Source of the DNA: Anaeramoeba flamelloides
Lineage: Eukaryota; Metamonada; Anaeramoebidae
DNA: 64,000 bases
NCBI GenBank assembly: GCA_027625915.1
Contig: JANTQA010000045.1
Span: forward strand, 682,001-746,000
Direction of reading: 5' to 3'
Every line of letters begins with the position of its first letter. Within the stretch, counting starts at the first letter, position 1. Below are positions 21,083 through 33,384 of this stretch, in pieces. The notes under the pieces are model-generated. The model searched no databases and was not told the origin of the DNA. It saw only the letters and a list, made by a program, of their open reading frames with translations. The position numbers and the translations under genes were made by a program.

Positions 21083-21920
21083 TCACTATATTTTACTTTA
21101 GTGATTTTTTATCCCCCAATAACTTTGACAGTATTACCAATCAAAGTATAGCTTTTCCTTAAATAATTGGAAAGAGCAAATAGAGAATACTAAAGACAAA
21201 AGAAAAAAATTATTTATATGGTTGAAAAAAGAGCATCAATAAAAAAATAAGGAAGAAAAAAAAAAAAGTCAAAAATATTATATTGGTTGAAATCAAAAAC
21301 AATTAATACCCATTGTAACAAAATTTAATTACACTCAAAATTAGACGTCTTGCTATTGCTATTGCTATTGTTATTATTAGTAATATTATTATTATTCCTA
21401 TTAATGTCTAATGAGTGGGCGTTGTTTAAAAAATTAATTTGTCAAGTTTTTTTTTTTTTTTATAGTATTTTTTGGTTTGGATCTTGCTTTTTCTTTTTCG
21501 TTTTCAAGCTACTTGTATTAATTCCGAGTTATACAATAATACTTAGAATACCCTCATATCGCCTTCTTTCAAATTTACTCTCTCTTCTTTATATAATAAT
21601 TTTTCAAAAAGAAAACTTGAAAAGAAATTATAACGAAAGTTTAATTTAGGAAAAAAAAAACTATCAATTTATTAATAATTAATAATTAACAGAAAAAAAA
21701 ATAGGAAATGATAAAAAATGGCATTATCAATTAATTTCAAAATAAATAATTGATCTAAAAATCAAATAACTTGTATTTGAAAATAATCCAAGAAATTTAA
21801 TTTTTTTTTTTTTTTTTTCAGAAATTCAATAATCTTTTCTTAAAAATAAATAACTAATGATAATTCATTTTTTCTAATATAAATAATAATAACCTTAAAC
21901 TTTAATAATAAATATAATAG
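21083..21920. other. Gap upstream of RapGAP exons
   Basis: Contains a TTGCTA/TTATTA microsatellite at about 21350-21400 that produces a spurious poly-Leu frame. No convincing exon seen. Upstream coding exons of the RapGAP must lie here or further 5'. Confidence 0.5.
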
Positions 21921-22905
21921 GTTATGAAAGTTATGATTTTAAACAATTCCTCAAAATACTTGGTGAAAAAATTAGATTAAAAGGATTTAAAAAATATGGC
22001 GGTAGATTAGATACTAAAGGTAAATTGTTCACTTACAAAAAATTTTTATATTTTAAAATAAAAATTATTCAATTTCAATACAATTTGAATTTTTTTGATT
22101 TAAAAAAACTAATTCTCAATAGAGGATGCTGATGGTACACATGCTATTTATTCACAATATAAAAACAACCAAATTATGTATCATGTTCTTACTTGGCTTC
22201 CATTTGATAAAATTGATGATCAACAAGTATAAATATATATTTTTTCTTTTTAATATTTGAATTTTACATTCATAAAAAGCAAAAAACATTGTCTTTAACA
22301 TTATTTTCTGAGAAAATATTTTTTTTTATTTTTTTACAATTGTATTTTCTTAAAATTCTTTCCAAATTTCATTTTTTATTATCTTTCTTTATTTGTATTT
22401 TCATAGGTTTGTCGAAAAAGACACATTGGAAATGATAATGTTGTTATTGTATTTATTGAAGGAAATGTGAAATTTTTACCAAAATCAATCACATCCCAGC
22501 AAAATCGTAAATAATTTTTCGCCATTTCTTTATCTATGCTTAGATTAATCTAAATATTTCCTTATTTCTGTTTTTGTTTCCATATTTCCTTATTAATTGA
22601 TTAATTGGTTAATTGACCGTTTTCTAATAGATGTTGTCATTGCAGTCCGGGCTGAACATCCACCACTTGAACCTGATAAAACGCTTTATCGAGTAGAGGT
22701 TGCAAGAAAAAACACAGTTGAAGATTTTAAACCTTACCTCCCAAATCCTCCAATATTTAGAGAGGAAGAATTAAGAGATTTTCTATTATCAAAAATTGTT
22801 TCAGGTGATAGAACAATACAACGCTCAGGTATATTCCAAAGAAGAATGATGAACTTTAGAAAAGAGCAAATTCTTGACATGTTCGAGTCATATGAAGAAA
22901 AATAA
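21921..22905 (+). CDS. RapGAP-domain protein, catalytic C-terminal exons
   Basis: Four exons join in phase: 21921-22019, 22123-22226, 22407-22506 and 22631-22905. The introns start GTAAAT/GTATAA/GTAAAT and end AG. The product reads YESYDFKQFLKILGEKIRLK, GFKKYGGRLDTK, QIMYHVLTWLPF, DDQQVCRKRHIGNDNVVIVF, FLPKSITSQQNHVVIAV, and RVEVARKNTVEDFKPYLPNP. This is the Rap/Rheb-type GAP fold. GNDNVVIVF contains the catalytic Asn-thumb segment seen in Rap1GAP (HIGNDIV..VF). It should speed GTP hydrolysis on Rap-like small GTPases. The first exon listed begins mid-codon, so the N-terminus lies upstream and is not resolved. The C-terminus is a short charged tail ending EEK. Confidence 0.9.
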
Positions 22906-23441
22906 ACAATCAAAAAATTTCTATTATCTTATTATTTTTTTTTTTTTACCAAGATTTTTTATTTGTTTATTAAACTTTGATTACTCAATTTTTTTTTTTT
23001 AATTTTGGATTTGGGCAAAATTTACAAAAAGTTTTTTTTCTTTTATAACAAAACCAGAAAAAAAAAACTTTACATTATGATTTTTTAAATCCATTCTTCC
23101 ATACATGAAACTTTTATAATAACAAATTTAAAATTGTTTTTTCTTTTTTTTTTTTTTTCAAAAATTTATTTGCTTTTATATTTCTAACTCCCTAAAATTG
23201 TGTATATTTTTTTTAGATTTAATTACTAACAATAGGAAAATTTTGGATTAGATAACTTTTATTTTCCTGAACAACATTCACAAACAAAAAAAAAAATTAG
23301 AATAAAAGGGTTGAAAGTTATTAAGTTTTTGTTGTTGACAATTTGATAAATTTGCTAAAATGATTTTTTAGTGAGAAAATAAGATAAGCTGTAGTTTGAC
23401 CGAATAACACTAATTTCTTTTTTATCACAAATAAAAATAAA
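22906..23441. other. 3' flank of RapGAP gene
   Basis: T- and A-runs; probable 3' UTR and spacer. No other gene. Confidence 0.5.
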
Positions 23442-24024
23442 CTCCATTTCAAAAATTGTGACTCACCTAAAATAATAAATTGGAATAAAATATATCTCCT
23501 TGAGTATTCAAGAACAATTAATTATTAAAACTAATAAATAATCCACTTTAAATCATTCAAAATATATAAAAACCTGATATTTTAAAAATTAAAAAAAATA
23601 AAACCAAAAAGGTAAAAAAAAGTGAAACACAATTTTCAAACGAGAATTACAGATTTTTTTATGACTGAACTTTCACTGAAAAAAAGTTATCAACAAGATT
23701 TTTTACCAATAATTAAATCCATTTTAAATGATATTACGTAGTCTCAATTTTCAGTGTTTATTTGTCTTTTCGAAGATTTTTTTAATTTTTCCACATGATC
23801 TTTTGTAAAAAAAAATGGAAAAAAATGAAAGAAAAACAAAAAATTTGAAAAAAAAATATAAAATATGAAATAAAAAAAAAAATTCGCAAAAAGAGAAAAA
23901 ATGATGAATGATTTAAAAATTAAAAATGATTTTGATAGAAAATCTGGGATAAAAACATATGAAACCTCTTCCAATAAACCTTCCTTTAACATTATAAAGG
24001 TGAGTCAAAATTTTTTAAAAATAA
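23442..24024 (+). mobile_element. MITE-2 copy c
   Basis: The left end CTCCATTTCAAAAATTGTGA, then CTCAC, is the inverse of the right end GGTGAGTCAAAATTTTTTAA. Internal blocks (AAGTGAAACACAATTTTCAA, TGACTGAACTTTCACTG, TTTCCACATGATCTTTTGT) match the copies at 698 and 48269. Non-coding. Confidence 0.75.
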
Positions 24025-24214
24025 GTTTATTAACACAAATTTAACAATTATTTATAAAAATATCTTTGCCAACTCATATAATTTTAGATATAATTTTATT
24101 CTGTTACAAAATATATAAAAGTATAAAGCAACTTTTACATTATTTTTACATATATTTTAATGTTTATTGACCGTTAAGGTTATTTTTTAATTATTAATTT
24201 AAAAAAAAAAATTT

Positions 24215-24319
24215 TCTTAATTTATTACTTTTTTACTTTTTTGATTTTTTTACCTTTTACAAATTCCCCTTCTTAAGTTGTTGTGTTTCCTTAGTTTCCT
24301 TCTCTTTTTGCTTATTTAT

Positions 24320-24351
<32 letters not shown>

Positions 24352-25325
24352 GGGGGGGTAAAAGGAATAAAAAAGCAGTATAAGAATTAATATAATTGTT
24401 CGTATTAGATCTTTAATAATCTGATTAGATCTTAAATAAATTAAACAGGACTTATGCAACCGAAGAGTACTGAATCTAAAAAATGCCATCTGAAACTAAA
24501 CAAAGTGAACTTAATGAACTTTCTAAACAATCTGTCGAGTCAGTAGCTTGGACTGGGTTTTTGCTGTCGAGTCGGTATCTTGTACTGAGATTTTACGAAA
24601 ACAAAATTTGGGAAACTTGCAAATTCAAATAAATAAATAAATAAAAATAAAAAAATCAACACAACTGAAAAGAAAATTTGGAAAACCAAATCTTATTCTT
24701 AAAAACTCAGTACTTTATAGATAAAACATATCTATAAAGTTCTAAATAAAAACTTAACAAAGTAGCTATTTCATTTGATCTATAGTTTTTCAAACATATA
24801 GAACTCTTTATTCAAACAAACTACGGTGGTGATCCAGATGTTTTAGAAATAAAAAGAAAACTACCACCAACCTATTCAACATTTTTTGTACACAAAAAAA
24901 ACTTTTTAATAAAGTTTTTAACTTTTATTATTATTTTTTTTACTCTTTCATTTCTTGATTTTCTTTATTGTCTTTGTTTAAAAATAATTATTTTTCCTTT
25001 TCCTTTTTTCAAGAAAAGATATCCTAAGAGCGATAATTTTGTCTAAATTATAGATAGGATAAAAAAATCTAAATACAAGTTTCAGAAAAATGCCGTCAAG
25101 TTCCGTGGAGTGCCTAGGTTTTCCAGGATTTAAAAGAATAGAGAAAAATCTTTGATTTTACTCAATTCTTTTAAATTCTGAAAAACTAAGGGTGTTTTTT
25201 TTTTTAATTTAAGTAATAAACAGAAAATTTCTTTATTTTTTTTTTATTTCTGAAAGTAAAAAAAAACCTAATGGCAAACAGGAGGCAATTTTGTTGAATC
25301 ATCTCTATCCAACAATAAAAAAAAA
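24215..25325 (+). mobile_element. 1.1-1.3 kb repeat with LINE-type tail, copy B
   Basis: Same family as 19634 and 30890. It starts in pyrimidine-rich sequence (TTTACAAATTCCCCTTCTTA), has a long T tract followed by GGGGGGGTAAAAGGAATAAA near 24350, then TCTGTCGAGTCAGTAGCTTG / GCTGTCGAGTCGGTATCTTG direct repeats near 24530-24575. A hairpin block follows, then GGCAAACAGGAGGCAATTTT and AACAATAAAAA. Confidence 0.75.
25090..25275. repeat. Hairpin array in repeat copy B
   Basis: Linker ATGCCGTCAAGTTCCGTGGA, then GTGCC. Module A at about 25116-25187 (TTTTCCAGGATTTAAAAGAA with inverse) and module B at about 25195-25270 (AGTAATAAACAGAAAATTTC with inverse). Confidence 0.7.
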
Positions 25326-25947
25326 TTATTAATTTTTTTTGGATTATGGCGTATTTGTGCATTATCATGAGTTTTGAATATTTTCAAAAGTATTTCAGAT
25401 TATCTGCAAAAAACACAAATTAATTAGAATTAACATAATCGTGAAAAGATAAATTAATCATTAATTTGTCGATTTGTTAGGAAAAATCTGATATTAAACA
25501 AATCAATTTTTAGATTTATTATTTTAGTGATGTAAAATTTCGAAATGTTACTCATTTTTGTGAATGTATAATCTTTGCGTGAAAAATTAAAAAGAAAATG
25601 CTCAGTCTTAGTATTTTTAATTATTAAGATGACAATTCGAATCACAACTAATTAAATTAATCGAAATAGCAAAAATTACTCATTAATCGCGGATTTTATG
25701 AATGGACGAAATGAATGAACAACTTTTTATAAATATTTAAAAGAACAAATAATCAGTAAATTTCTCAAGACTAATGATTATTTTCAATATAGAGTTTTAT
25801 ACAAAAAAGCTACATGTAGAAACATTCATATACAAAAGGAAATAAACACTAAAGCAATTATTATTATTATTATTTGTCTTCTTTATTTATATTTCGAAGT
25901 TATATCTATATAGATATAAAAATTAATTTAATCGTAAATAATATTTT
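25326..25947. other. AT-rich stretch 3' of the 622-residue gene
   Basis: No coding frame supported. Contains a TTATTATTATTATTATT run near 25858 and probably the 3' UTR of the minus-strand gene. Confidence 0.5.
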
Positions 25948-27816
25948 TTAGAAATGATTTAAAATATTTTTAAATTCAATGATTTCCAACCGAAATAATT
26001 CTTCAAGAAATTCTTTTTGGTTAATCGGAATATTTAAAAATGTTACATGTCGGTTATATAATCTACGCTTGACATCTAAACGAAATTGTCGAATCATTTC
26101 TGAATCGTTTGTATCGATATTTTTGAACCATGAAATTTGATAACATTTTCTAGTTTGGTGGAGAGTTAATTTAATTTTTAATGAAATTTTTTCAAGATCT
26201 TTAAGGGACAATTTTCCAAATATTGAGTCTTTTTCTTTTTCGTTCACATCATGAACTTTTATTTCTTTTTCTTTTTCTTTTTCTTCTACTTCCATTCCAT
26301 TTTTTTCTTTTTTATTGATTTCTTTCTCTTTCTCTTTTCCTTTTTCTTTTTCATCTTCATTTTCTTTTTCATTTTCTTTTTCATCTTCATTTTCTTTCTC
26401 TTTTTCTTCTTGAATTTCGGTTTTTATGAGTTTTTTTACATTTTTATTTTCATTTGTATTTTTTTTCTCTTTCCCCATTTCGAATGATTGTTCAATATCC
26501 ATATTTAATGAATTAATTTCCTTCCTAACATTTAATTTCTTTTTTCTTTTTTCTTTCTCAAATTGTGTTGTAAAAAATCCTTCTTCCCAGCAGTGCTCAA
26601 GATCTACCTGAGTTCTAATTCTTGAAAATTCTGTGTTTGAAACTTTTGAGGTAATTTCCGAGATGTTATGAATCTCAAATAAATTTCTATAAATGGACTT
26701 TAAAAATTCCACTTGGCTTTCAATTTGTTTGTAATGTGGTAACATGAAAAAATTCTCAAATCTAAATCGTTTACCATTTGGAAATTTAAAAAAAACAAGG
26801 CCTGTTGCTAACCCAGCAAAAATATAAATAAATTGATCTTGATTTTCTTTTTCATGTGTATTGATCTCGGTTTCTTTCTCGTTTTCTTTTCCTTTTCCTT
26901 TTTCAGCTGCATTTTCTTTCTCTTTTTCTTTTTGCATTTCATTTTTTTCGTTTTCATTGATTTCTTTCTCTTTTCTTTTTCCTTTTATTTTTCCTTTTTC
27001 ATTTTCTTTTTCATTTTCTTTCTCTATTTCCATTTCATTTTTTTCTTCTTTCTTTTTGTTTGTGTCTCTTTTTTGTTCTTTTTCTTGGTTCCCTTTCATA
27101 TTTTTTGGAGAAAATTGTTTCTTCTTCGATATTGGAAGTTTTTCAAACAAAAGATAAACCCTAAAATTTGGATCCCTAAGATTGTCCTCTGATATTAATT
27201 TGTTTCTTTTAACATACCAAAAGAGCAAAAATTGAATTGACTTGTAGTAATTGTTGAGATCGATTTGATCTGCCGAACAAGCAAAGATTTCGAAAAGACT
27301 TGCTTTTTCTGGGAATAAAGGATTTATTGATCTTTTGAATTTCTTGATCAGTACTCCAGGTGGAGAAAAATTGCCTCCCAATTCACAAGTAATTTTTTCT
27401 TCAAATTGTTTGTGGTTGCTAAGTAAATTTAATGGCAAGTAATTTTTTGAGACAAAAAATTCAATTACCTTTTTTTTTAATTCTTGTTGTTGTTTTTTTT
27501 GTTGTTTTTGTTTTTTATGTTTTTTTTTCTTTGAGTGTCTATGATTGCTTGCTTCTTCAATTTTTAAAAACCCATATTCACAAGACGGTGTTAAATGAAG
27601 TTGATATTTTAAACTAACTAATTTGTTCCACAAATCACCTGAATTTCCAAATATTTCATCTTGTTCTGTTGGGCTAAATTGGTCCCATTTGAAAAGATCG
27701 TGATGTAAACAAAATTGAAGCACTTGAGAAGTCTCAAATCTTATTTGCTGTCCAATAATTCCTGTTTTTATGGATTTTTTAGTCAAACGGTTCTTTTTTT
27801 TATGTGATCGGCTCAT
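25948..27816 (-). CDS. 622-residue Lys/Glu-rich protein, unknown function
   Basis: A long intact single-exon frame starting MSRSHKKKNRLTKKSIKTGI. Three ordered blocks are separated by charged low-complexity runs. Residues about 20-95 carry FETSQVLQFCLHHDLFKWDQ and SPTEQDEIFGNSGDLWNKLV. A middle block of about 110-230 includes VIEFFVSKNYLPLNLLSN and YYKSIQFLLFWYVKRNKL. After a KEKENEKEKE run come IYIFAGLATGLVFFKFPNGK and FENFFMLPHYKQIESQVEFL. The C-terminal block (FGKLSLKDLEKISLKIKL ... FLNIPINQKEFLEELFRLEI) follows a second K/E run. No family recognised. The opposite-strand Phe/Ser frames are shadows of the K/E runs. Likely a lineage-specific soluble protein; there are no signal peptide or membrane segments. 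Confidence 0.8.
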   Translation of the reverse strand: MSRSHKKKNRLTKKSIKTGIIGQQIRFETSQVLQFCLHHDLFKWDQFSPTEQDEIFGNSGDLWNKLVSLKYQLHLTPSCEYGFLKIEEASNHRHSKKKKHKKQKQQKKQQQELKKKVIEFFVSKNYLPLNLLSNHKQFEEKITCELGGNFSPPGVLIKKFKRSINPLFPEKASLFEIFACSADQIDLNNYYKSIQFLLFWYVKRNKLISEDNLRDPNFRVYLLFEKLPISKKKQFSPKNMKGNQEKEQKRDTNKKKEEKNEMEIEKENEKENEKGKIKGKRKEKEINENEKNEMQKEKEKENAAEKGKGKENEKETEINTHEKENQDQFIYIFAGLATGLVFFKFPNGKRFRFENFFMLPHYKQIESQVEFLKSIYRNLFEIHNISEITSKVSNTEFSRIRTQVDLEHCWEEGFFTTQFEKEKRKKKLNVRKEINSLNMDIEQSFEMGKEKKNTNENKNVKKLIKTEIQEEKEKENEDEKENEKENEDEKEKGKEKEKEINKKEKNGMEVEEKEKEKEIKVHDVNEKEKDSIFGKLSLKDLEKISLKIKLTLHQTRKCYQISWFKNIDTNDSEMIRQFRLDVKRRLYNRHVTFLNIPINQKEFLEELFRLEIIEFKNILNHF

Positions 27817-30118
27817 TTACTTTATTTCTCTTTTTTTGATTTAATTTTTCAAGTGGAAAACTAACTGTAAAATAAAAACAAAAAATGAATAATTTTCGAG
27901 TATTGTTAAGGACGATGTTTTCAGGTAAAAAATGTGAATTGTTGATAAAAACGCTCTTGAAGGAGTTCCTTACTCTCAGTTAAATTTACCAGCTGAGAAT
28001 TTCTTTTTCCAAAAAAATGAGAAATTTCTAAATTCCACATTTTTTCCAAAAATTATATCTTTAAAATATCAAACCAAAATTTGATTTTAATTCTCCTTAA
28101 TTTACATTTCAAATTTAACAACTCAAAATAATTTTCCCAAGCTTTTCTAAATATTGTTTTTAGTTACTTTTAAAAGTTTGAAATGTTTTCATTTTTGACC
28201 TTGTACTTGGAAATGACTCAAAGTCTTGAGTTTTTTTGAAAAAATTTTCAATTCAATCATTTATTTTAAGGTTTTTTTTATTTTTTTGTATTGGTTTTAC
28301 CTTTGAAATTAAATATTTTTGTAGCCGAATTTCTTCAGAATGAAAATTCTCTTTGAGAAGTGAAAGTAAAATAATACAATAACTAAACACCCTCCAAGAT
28401 GGTAATGTAGTATTTCATATAATAATTTTATTTATTACAAAAAAAAAAGTTGATTTTTTAGAACGGCTTACTATTATTAGGATTTGTGCTTTGGGTTGAT
28501 AAGATTTAAAATTCATCTTTAAAACTCTTTTTTGACTCTAAAATTCTGTTATAAAAATGAAAATGTGATATAGATAATTAATTTCCTTTTTATCATAAAT
28601 TTTATTGTAGATTTGGAATAGCTGCAATGTTGACTACTCTTAGAAAATTTATTATGAAAGAATATTTTAAACTATTACCAACCAAGAGTGAAGATTTCAA
28701 GATGTAGAATTTGTTTTTCTATTGACAAAACTTTAACCTATATAACACTTTGTAAAATGGTTAATAAGTTTAATAAAACTGTAAATTTTATAATAAAAGA
28801 AAAAAAAAAGTAATATTATTCATTTTTTGGTTACTTTGGTTTTCCAATTGACGAAAAAATCAATAAAAACTTACTTTTAATGTGGCACTAAAATTCCAAA
28901 ATTCAAAAAAACTCAACTTTATAGAATTTAAAAGCAATGATCAAAAAAACTTTTAAATTTCTATTATTCCATGATTTTTTTTCTTGAGAAATTTTAATTT
29001 TTGTCTTTAGTTATTTCTAAAAAAATAACTCTAACGAAGTAAGAGAAATTGAATTTTTTATCTGCTGTTAAGAGATGAATTGAATTCTCTATTTCATAAA
29101 AGACAATTTTAGATAGAAATAACCAACCTCAATGTCTTAAAACATTTTGTTATAAGTTTGGAACAGTTTAAAATATATTTACTGAAGATATTTACTATTT
29201 GTCATGAAGACTAAATTCTAAAAAAGATCCATTTGGATATATTTTAAAATTATCACTGTATGATCGTAACTCTTATAAACTTTGTGATTAAAAGTCAATA
29301 AAAAAAAAAACATCAAATAATAATTTTTTCATTTATTTATTTTATAATTGAGATAGTACAGATATGTACTATCTGCAATATAGCATTATAATTTTCTAGA
29401 ATCTTTTTTTTTTGTGATAAGAAAATATTTAATTTTGTTATCAACAAGAAAACCCAAGAAAAAAAATCACGTTTATAGTCACAAAAATTGGTTTAGTGAT
29501 TCAAATCCTAATTATTTTAATATGAATATTATCAGTAATAGGATATGATTAAGTTAAATAAAGTAAATGAGAAAGAAAAAGTATTTTTTTTTTTTTTTTA
29601 ATGCGAAAAATTATTTTATTACTTTAAAATTCAAAGATTCATAAAATAAAAAGAAAAGAAATAAAATAACATAATAATTTACAAAAAGAAAAAAAAAAAA
29701 AAATAAATATTCAATAAGATCAATCACAATCTTTGCTTTTATAATGAATAATAATATCCGAAATTATCTGTTTTTTGTTTTTGATAAAAATTATTAGTAT
29801 TATTTACATTTATGAGGTAGGTGATTGTTATTTAATGAACGAATTGATCTTTCTCGTTTATTTATTTATTTTTGATTTTTTGATTGGTTATTTGCTTTTT
29901 CGATATTTTTTTTTTTTTTTTTTTTTTTTTTTCAAGTTACTTGTACATTTTTTCAGTTTCTGTTGAATAGTAAGTAACTTATTTGATCTTCTATCTGAGT
30001 AATTTTGTTCTCACGGTTTCTACATTATTTAAAGTTAATTTCCAAAAGAAAATTTAAAAGAAATTAATACAAAAAATAATTTTGGGAAACAATTAATAAT
30101 GATGAAAAACATTAATTA
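27817..30118. other. Intergenic, 2.3 kb, AT-rich
   Basis: Separates two minus-strand genes, so it holds the 622-residue gene's promoter and the helicase 3' UTR. I see no gene, only poly-T/A runs. A ~20-nt TACAGATATGTACTATCTG palindrome lies near 29356. Confidence 0.5.
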
Positions 30119-33100
30119 TTATTTTTTGTCCTGGGATTTATTTGTTTCAGAATCCGAAAAATGCTTTGAGTTATAATTATTATTTCTATTACCATAACTT
30201 CTATTTTGATATCCTCTATTATTTCCTCTATTATTCCATCTACCCCCACCACCACCATACCCTCTATTTCCGTATCTTCTTCCACCACCGAATCTGCCTC
30301 TTCTCTTGAATCTCCCTGAGGATTGATGTCTTCTTACATGCTTAAACAATTCTTCTGGGATTTCATGTTTACTGTCTTTTAGAACCTTAACCAGTTTTTT
30401 GGCCATATTTGAAGATCGATCAGTAAAAAACGAGATTGAAGTTCCAAATTTCCCTGCACGTGCCGTACGTCCGATTCTATGAACATAATCCTCAATAGCT
30501 TCAGGAAAATCATAATTTATTACATATTGAATATCATCAATATCACTATTCATTAGAATAATAATTTTTATTTTACAGATCAAAAATAAAGGTGATTAAA
30601 AAAAATATAATAATGAGGCAATTGTGAGAGAAAAAAATAAAAAGGGATGGTATTTATATAAAATAAAAGAAATTTAATATCTCTGCTTATTTTTATCTTT
30701 TAAAAATAAATTGATTTTTTGATTTCTTATGGTTGTTAAATTAAACTTTGGCTTTTTCTTTTAAATGATTTTAATTTCCGGATATTTAGAGATTCTAAAG
30801 TATATCATAATTTAGGGTCAATGATGATAGTGGTCTATAGTTCAAACGGTCCTAAAAAAGCTATTAGAAATTTTATTGACAATAAATTATTGAATTTTTA
30901 TTTTTTAAACTTTTTACCCTTTCCAAATTTACCTTTTTAAGTTATTTCAGTTCCTTAGGTTTCTCTTATTCCTTTGGTTCCTCCTCTTTTTGTTTTTTAG
31001 GTGTTAGAGGAGGGTAAAAGGAATAAAAAATCATTATAAGAATTGATAGACTTGTTCACGATTAGATCTTAAACCAAACTTGATCTGGATCAGATCTTGA
31101 ACAAATTGAATTGGACTTATGTAAAAGAAGCAATTTGAAACCAAACCAAAGTTAAACGAATCAAATTTTCCTTACAATCTGCTGATTCTTTACTTGAACT
31201 GGTTTCCGTACAATCTATCCAGTCTTATTTTGGACTGGGTTTTTGCTGTCGAATCGGTAACTGATACTGAGATTTTGTGAAAACAAGATTTGGGAAACTT
31301 GCCAAAAAAATTTTAAAATAAATTAAAATATATATAAAAAAAGTAAAGCAACTGAAAGGAAAATTTCGAAAACCAATTCTTATTCTTAAAAACTCAGTAC
31401 TTTATAGTTGTAACCCAGATTTCTATAAAGTTTAAATTAAAACTTAATAAAGTAACCTATTTCATTTGATCTATAGTTGTTTAAATAGATAGATCTCTTT
31501 ATTAAAACAAATTATGGTGACTATCCAAACAAATTCGACATAAAAGGAAACAACCCCAAATCATTCAACACTTGGAGTAGATAAATTATAAAAAAAAAAA
31601 CTTTTCAAGGAAGTTTTTACCTTTTTTTATTATCTTTTCACTCTCTTTCTTTTCCAGAAAACTAAATTGAGTTTAAAATACTTCTAATGACGGCAATTAA
31701 AAGGTTCTTTTGAATTAGGAGTCACACATTTAGTCACTTCAAAACTCTCTCTTTAACAGATTAAGAGCTCTTGAGCACTTAACCCTTACCAATTAATCCT
31801 CTCATTTATTTTTCGCTTTTCTCTCTTTTTTTCTGTGTCTTTGTTTAGAAATAATTTATTCTTTTCATTTTTTAAAGTAAAGATATCCTCTGAACTGTAA
31901 TCCTGTCTACATTACAGTTAGGATAAAAAACCCTAAATACAATTTTAGAGTTTCAGGAAGTGCCGCAGAGTGCCGAGCTTTTCCAGAATTCAAAAGAATA
32001 GAGAAAAATCAAAGATTTTACTCAATTCTTTTAAATTCTGGAAAAGCTAACGGCTGTTTTTTTTAATTTAAGAAATAAACCGAAAATTTTTATAAATTTT
32101 CAGTTTATTTCACAAAATAAAAAAAACCTAACGGCAAACAGGAGGTAATTTTGTTGAATCACCTCTGCTAAACAATAAAAAAAAAAAAAAAGAATTTGGT
32201 TTTTTCTATTTTATAGAAAATATATTGATTAATTAGATTTATTTCAGGCAGGATATCAACTATTCTTTGATTTGTTTATTATTCTACTTATTTCTTATTT
32301 GTTCTTCAAAGGCCATTTATAAAAAATATTTGATATTTGAAAAAAATGTTGGAGAACTTTGACCGAAACAAAGTTTGTTTTTACTAAACAAATTTTTAGA
32401 GCTATTTGAACCATAGAGTGATTAATATAATTTAGTTTCAAGAACAACATATTTTAATTTTAAACACAATTAGGATAGAGTGTAATGCGTTGTGAAAATA
32501 TATCCAAATGAAAATAAATAATCAAAATATTTTGAATAATTAGAAAAACATCAATTATTATTTTGTTTTCCAGTTAAACTTTAAAAGATCATTCTTGAAA
32601 AAAAAAGAAAAAAATAAACAATTATTACAATAAAAAAAAAAAAAAAAGAAAAGAAACTTACAGTCCTCTAGCAGCGACATCTGTGGCTACCATTATGTTA
32701 ATTTTGCCTCTTTTAAATCTTTTCAAAGTATTTTCACGCATATATTGGGTTTTGTCACCATGTATAGATTCTGAACTAATACCTTTTTCAAAAAGATAAT
32801 CGCAAATTTCATCTGCAGTAACCTTTCTTTGCACAAAAACTAAAATCTTTTCACCTTCATTTAATTCTTTTACCTTCTCAACAAATTTTTCTTTTTTGTC
32901 AAAATCTCTTAAGAAAATGAATTTTTGCTTAATATTTGGATTGGCAGAAACCTTTAGTGAGCCAACGTTGACCCTGACTGAGTTATTTGTTAATTCTGAA
33001 GCCAGTTTCCGAACCTCCTTTGGCCATGTTGCACTCCACAACAAAGTTTGTCGATCTTCTCGAATTTTTTCAACAATTGATCTAATTTGTGGCTCAAATC

Positions 33101-33349
33101 CCATATCTAACATTCGATCGGCTTCATCTAACACTAAGTAGGTTACTCTGTTCATGTTAGTTTCATTGGCTTCAATTAAATCAATTAATCTCCCCGGTGT
33201 GGCCACGATTATATGTGTTCCCATTCGAAGAAGCTGAATTTGTGGTCCTCGTGCTGCTCCACCATAAAGGCAAACAGTTTTTAAATCACAACTGAAAGAA
33301 AATTCTTCAGATATTTCTGCAATTTGAAGTGCCAATTCTCTATTTTATA

Positions 33350-33384
<35 letters not shown>

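Noticed and set aside
21350-21400. Poly-Leu start of a 99-residue frame
   Set aside because: Derived from a TTGCTA/TTATTA microsatellite.
26251-27192. Several Phe-rich plus-strand frames, apparently membrane-like
   Set aside because: Shadows of the Lys/Glu runs of the minus-strand 622-residue gene.
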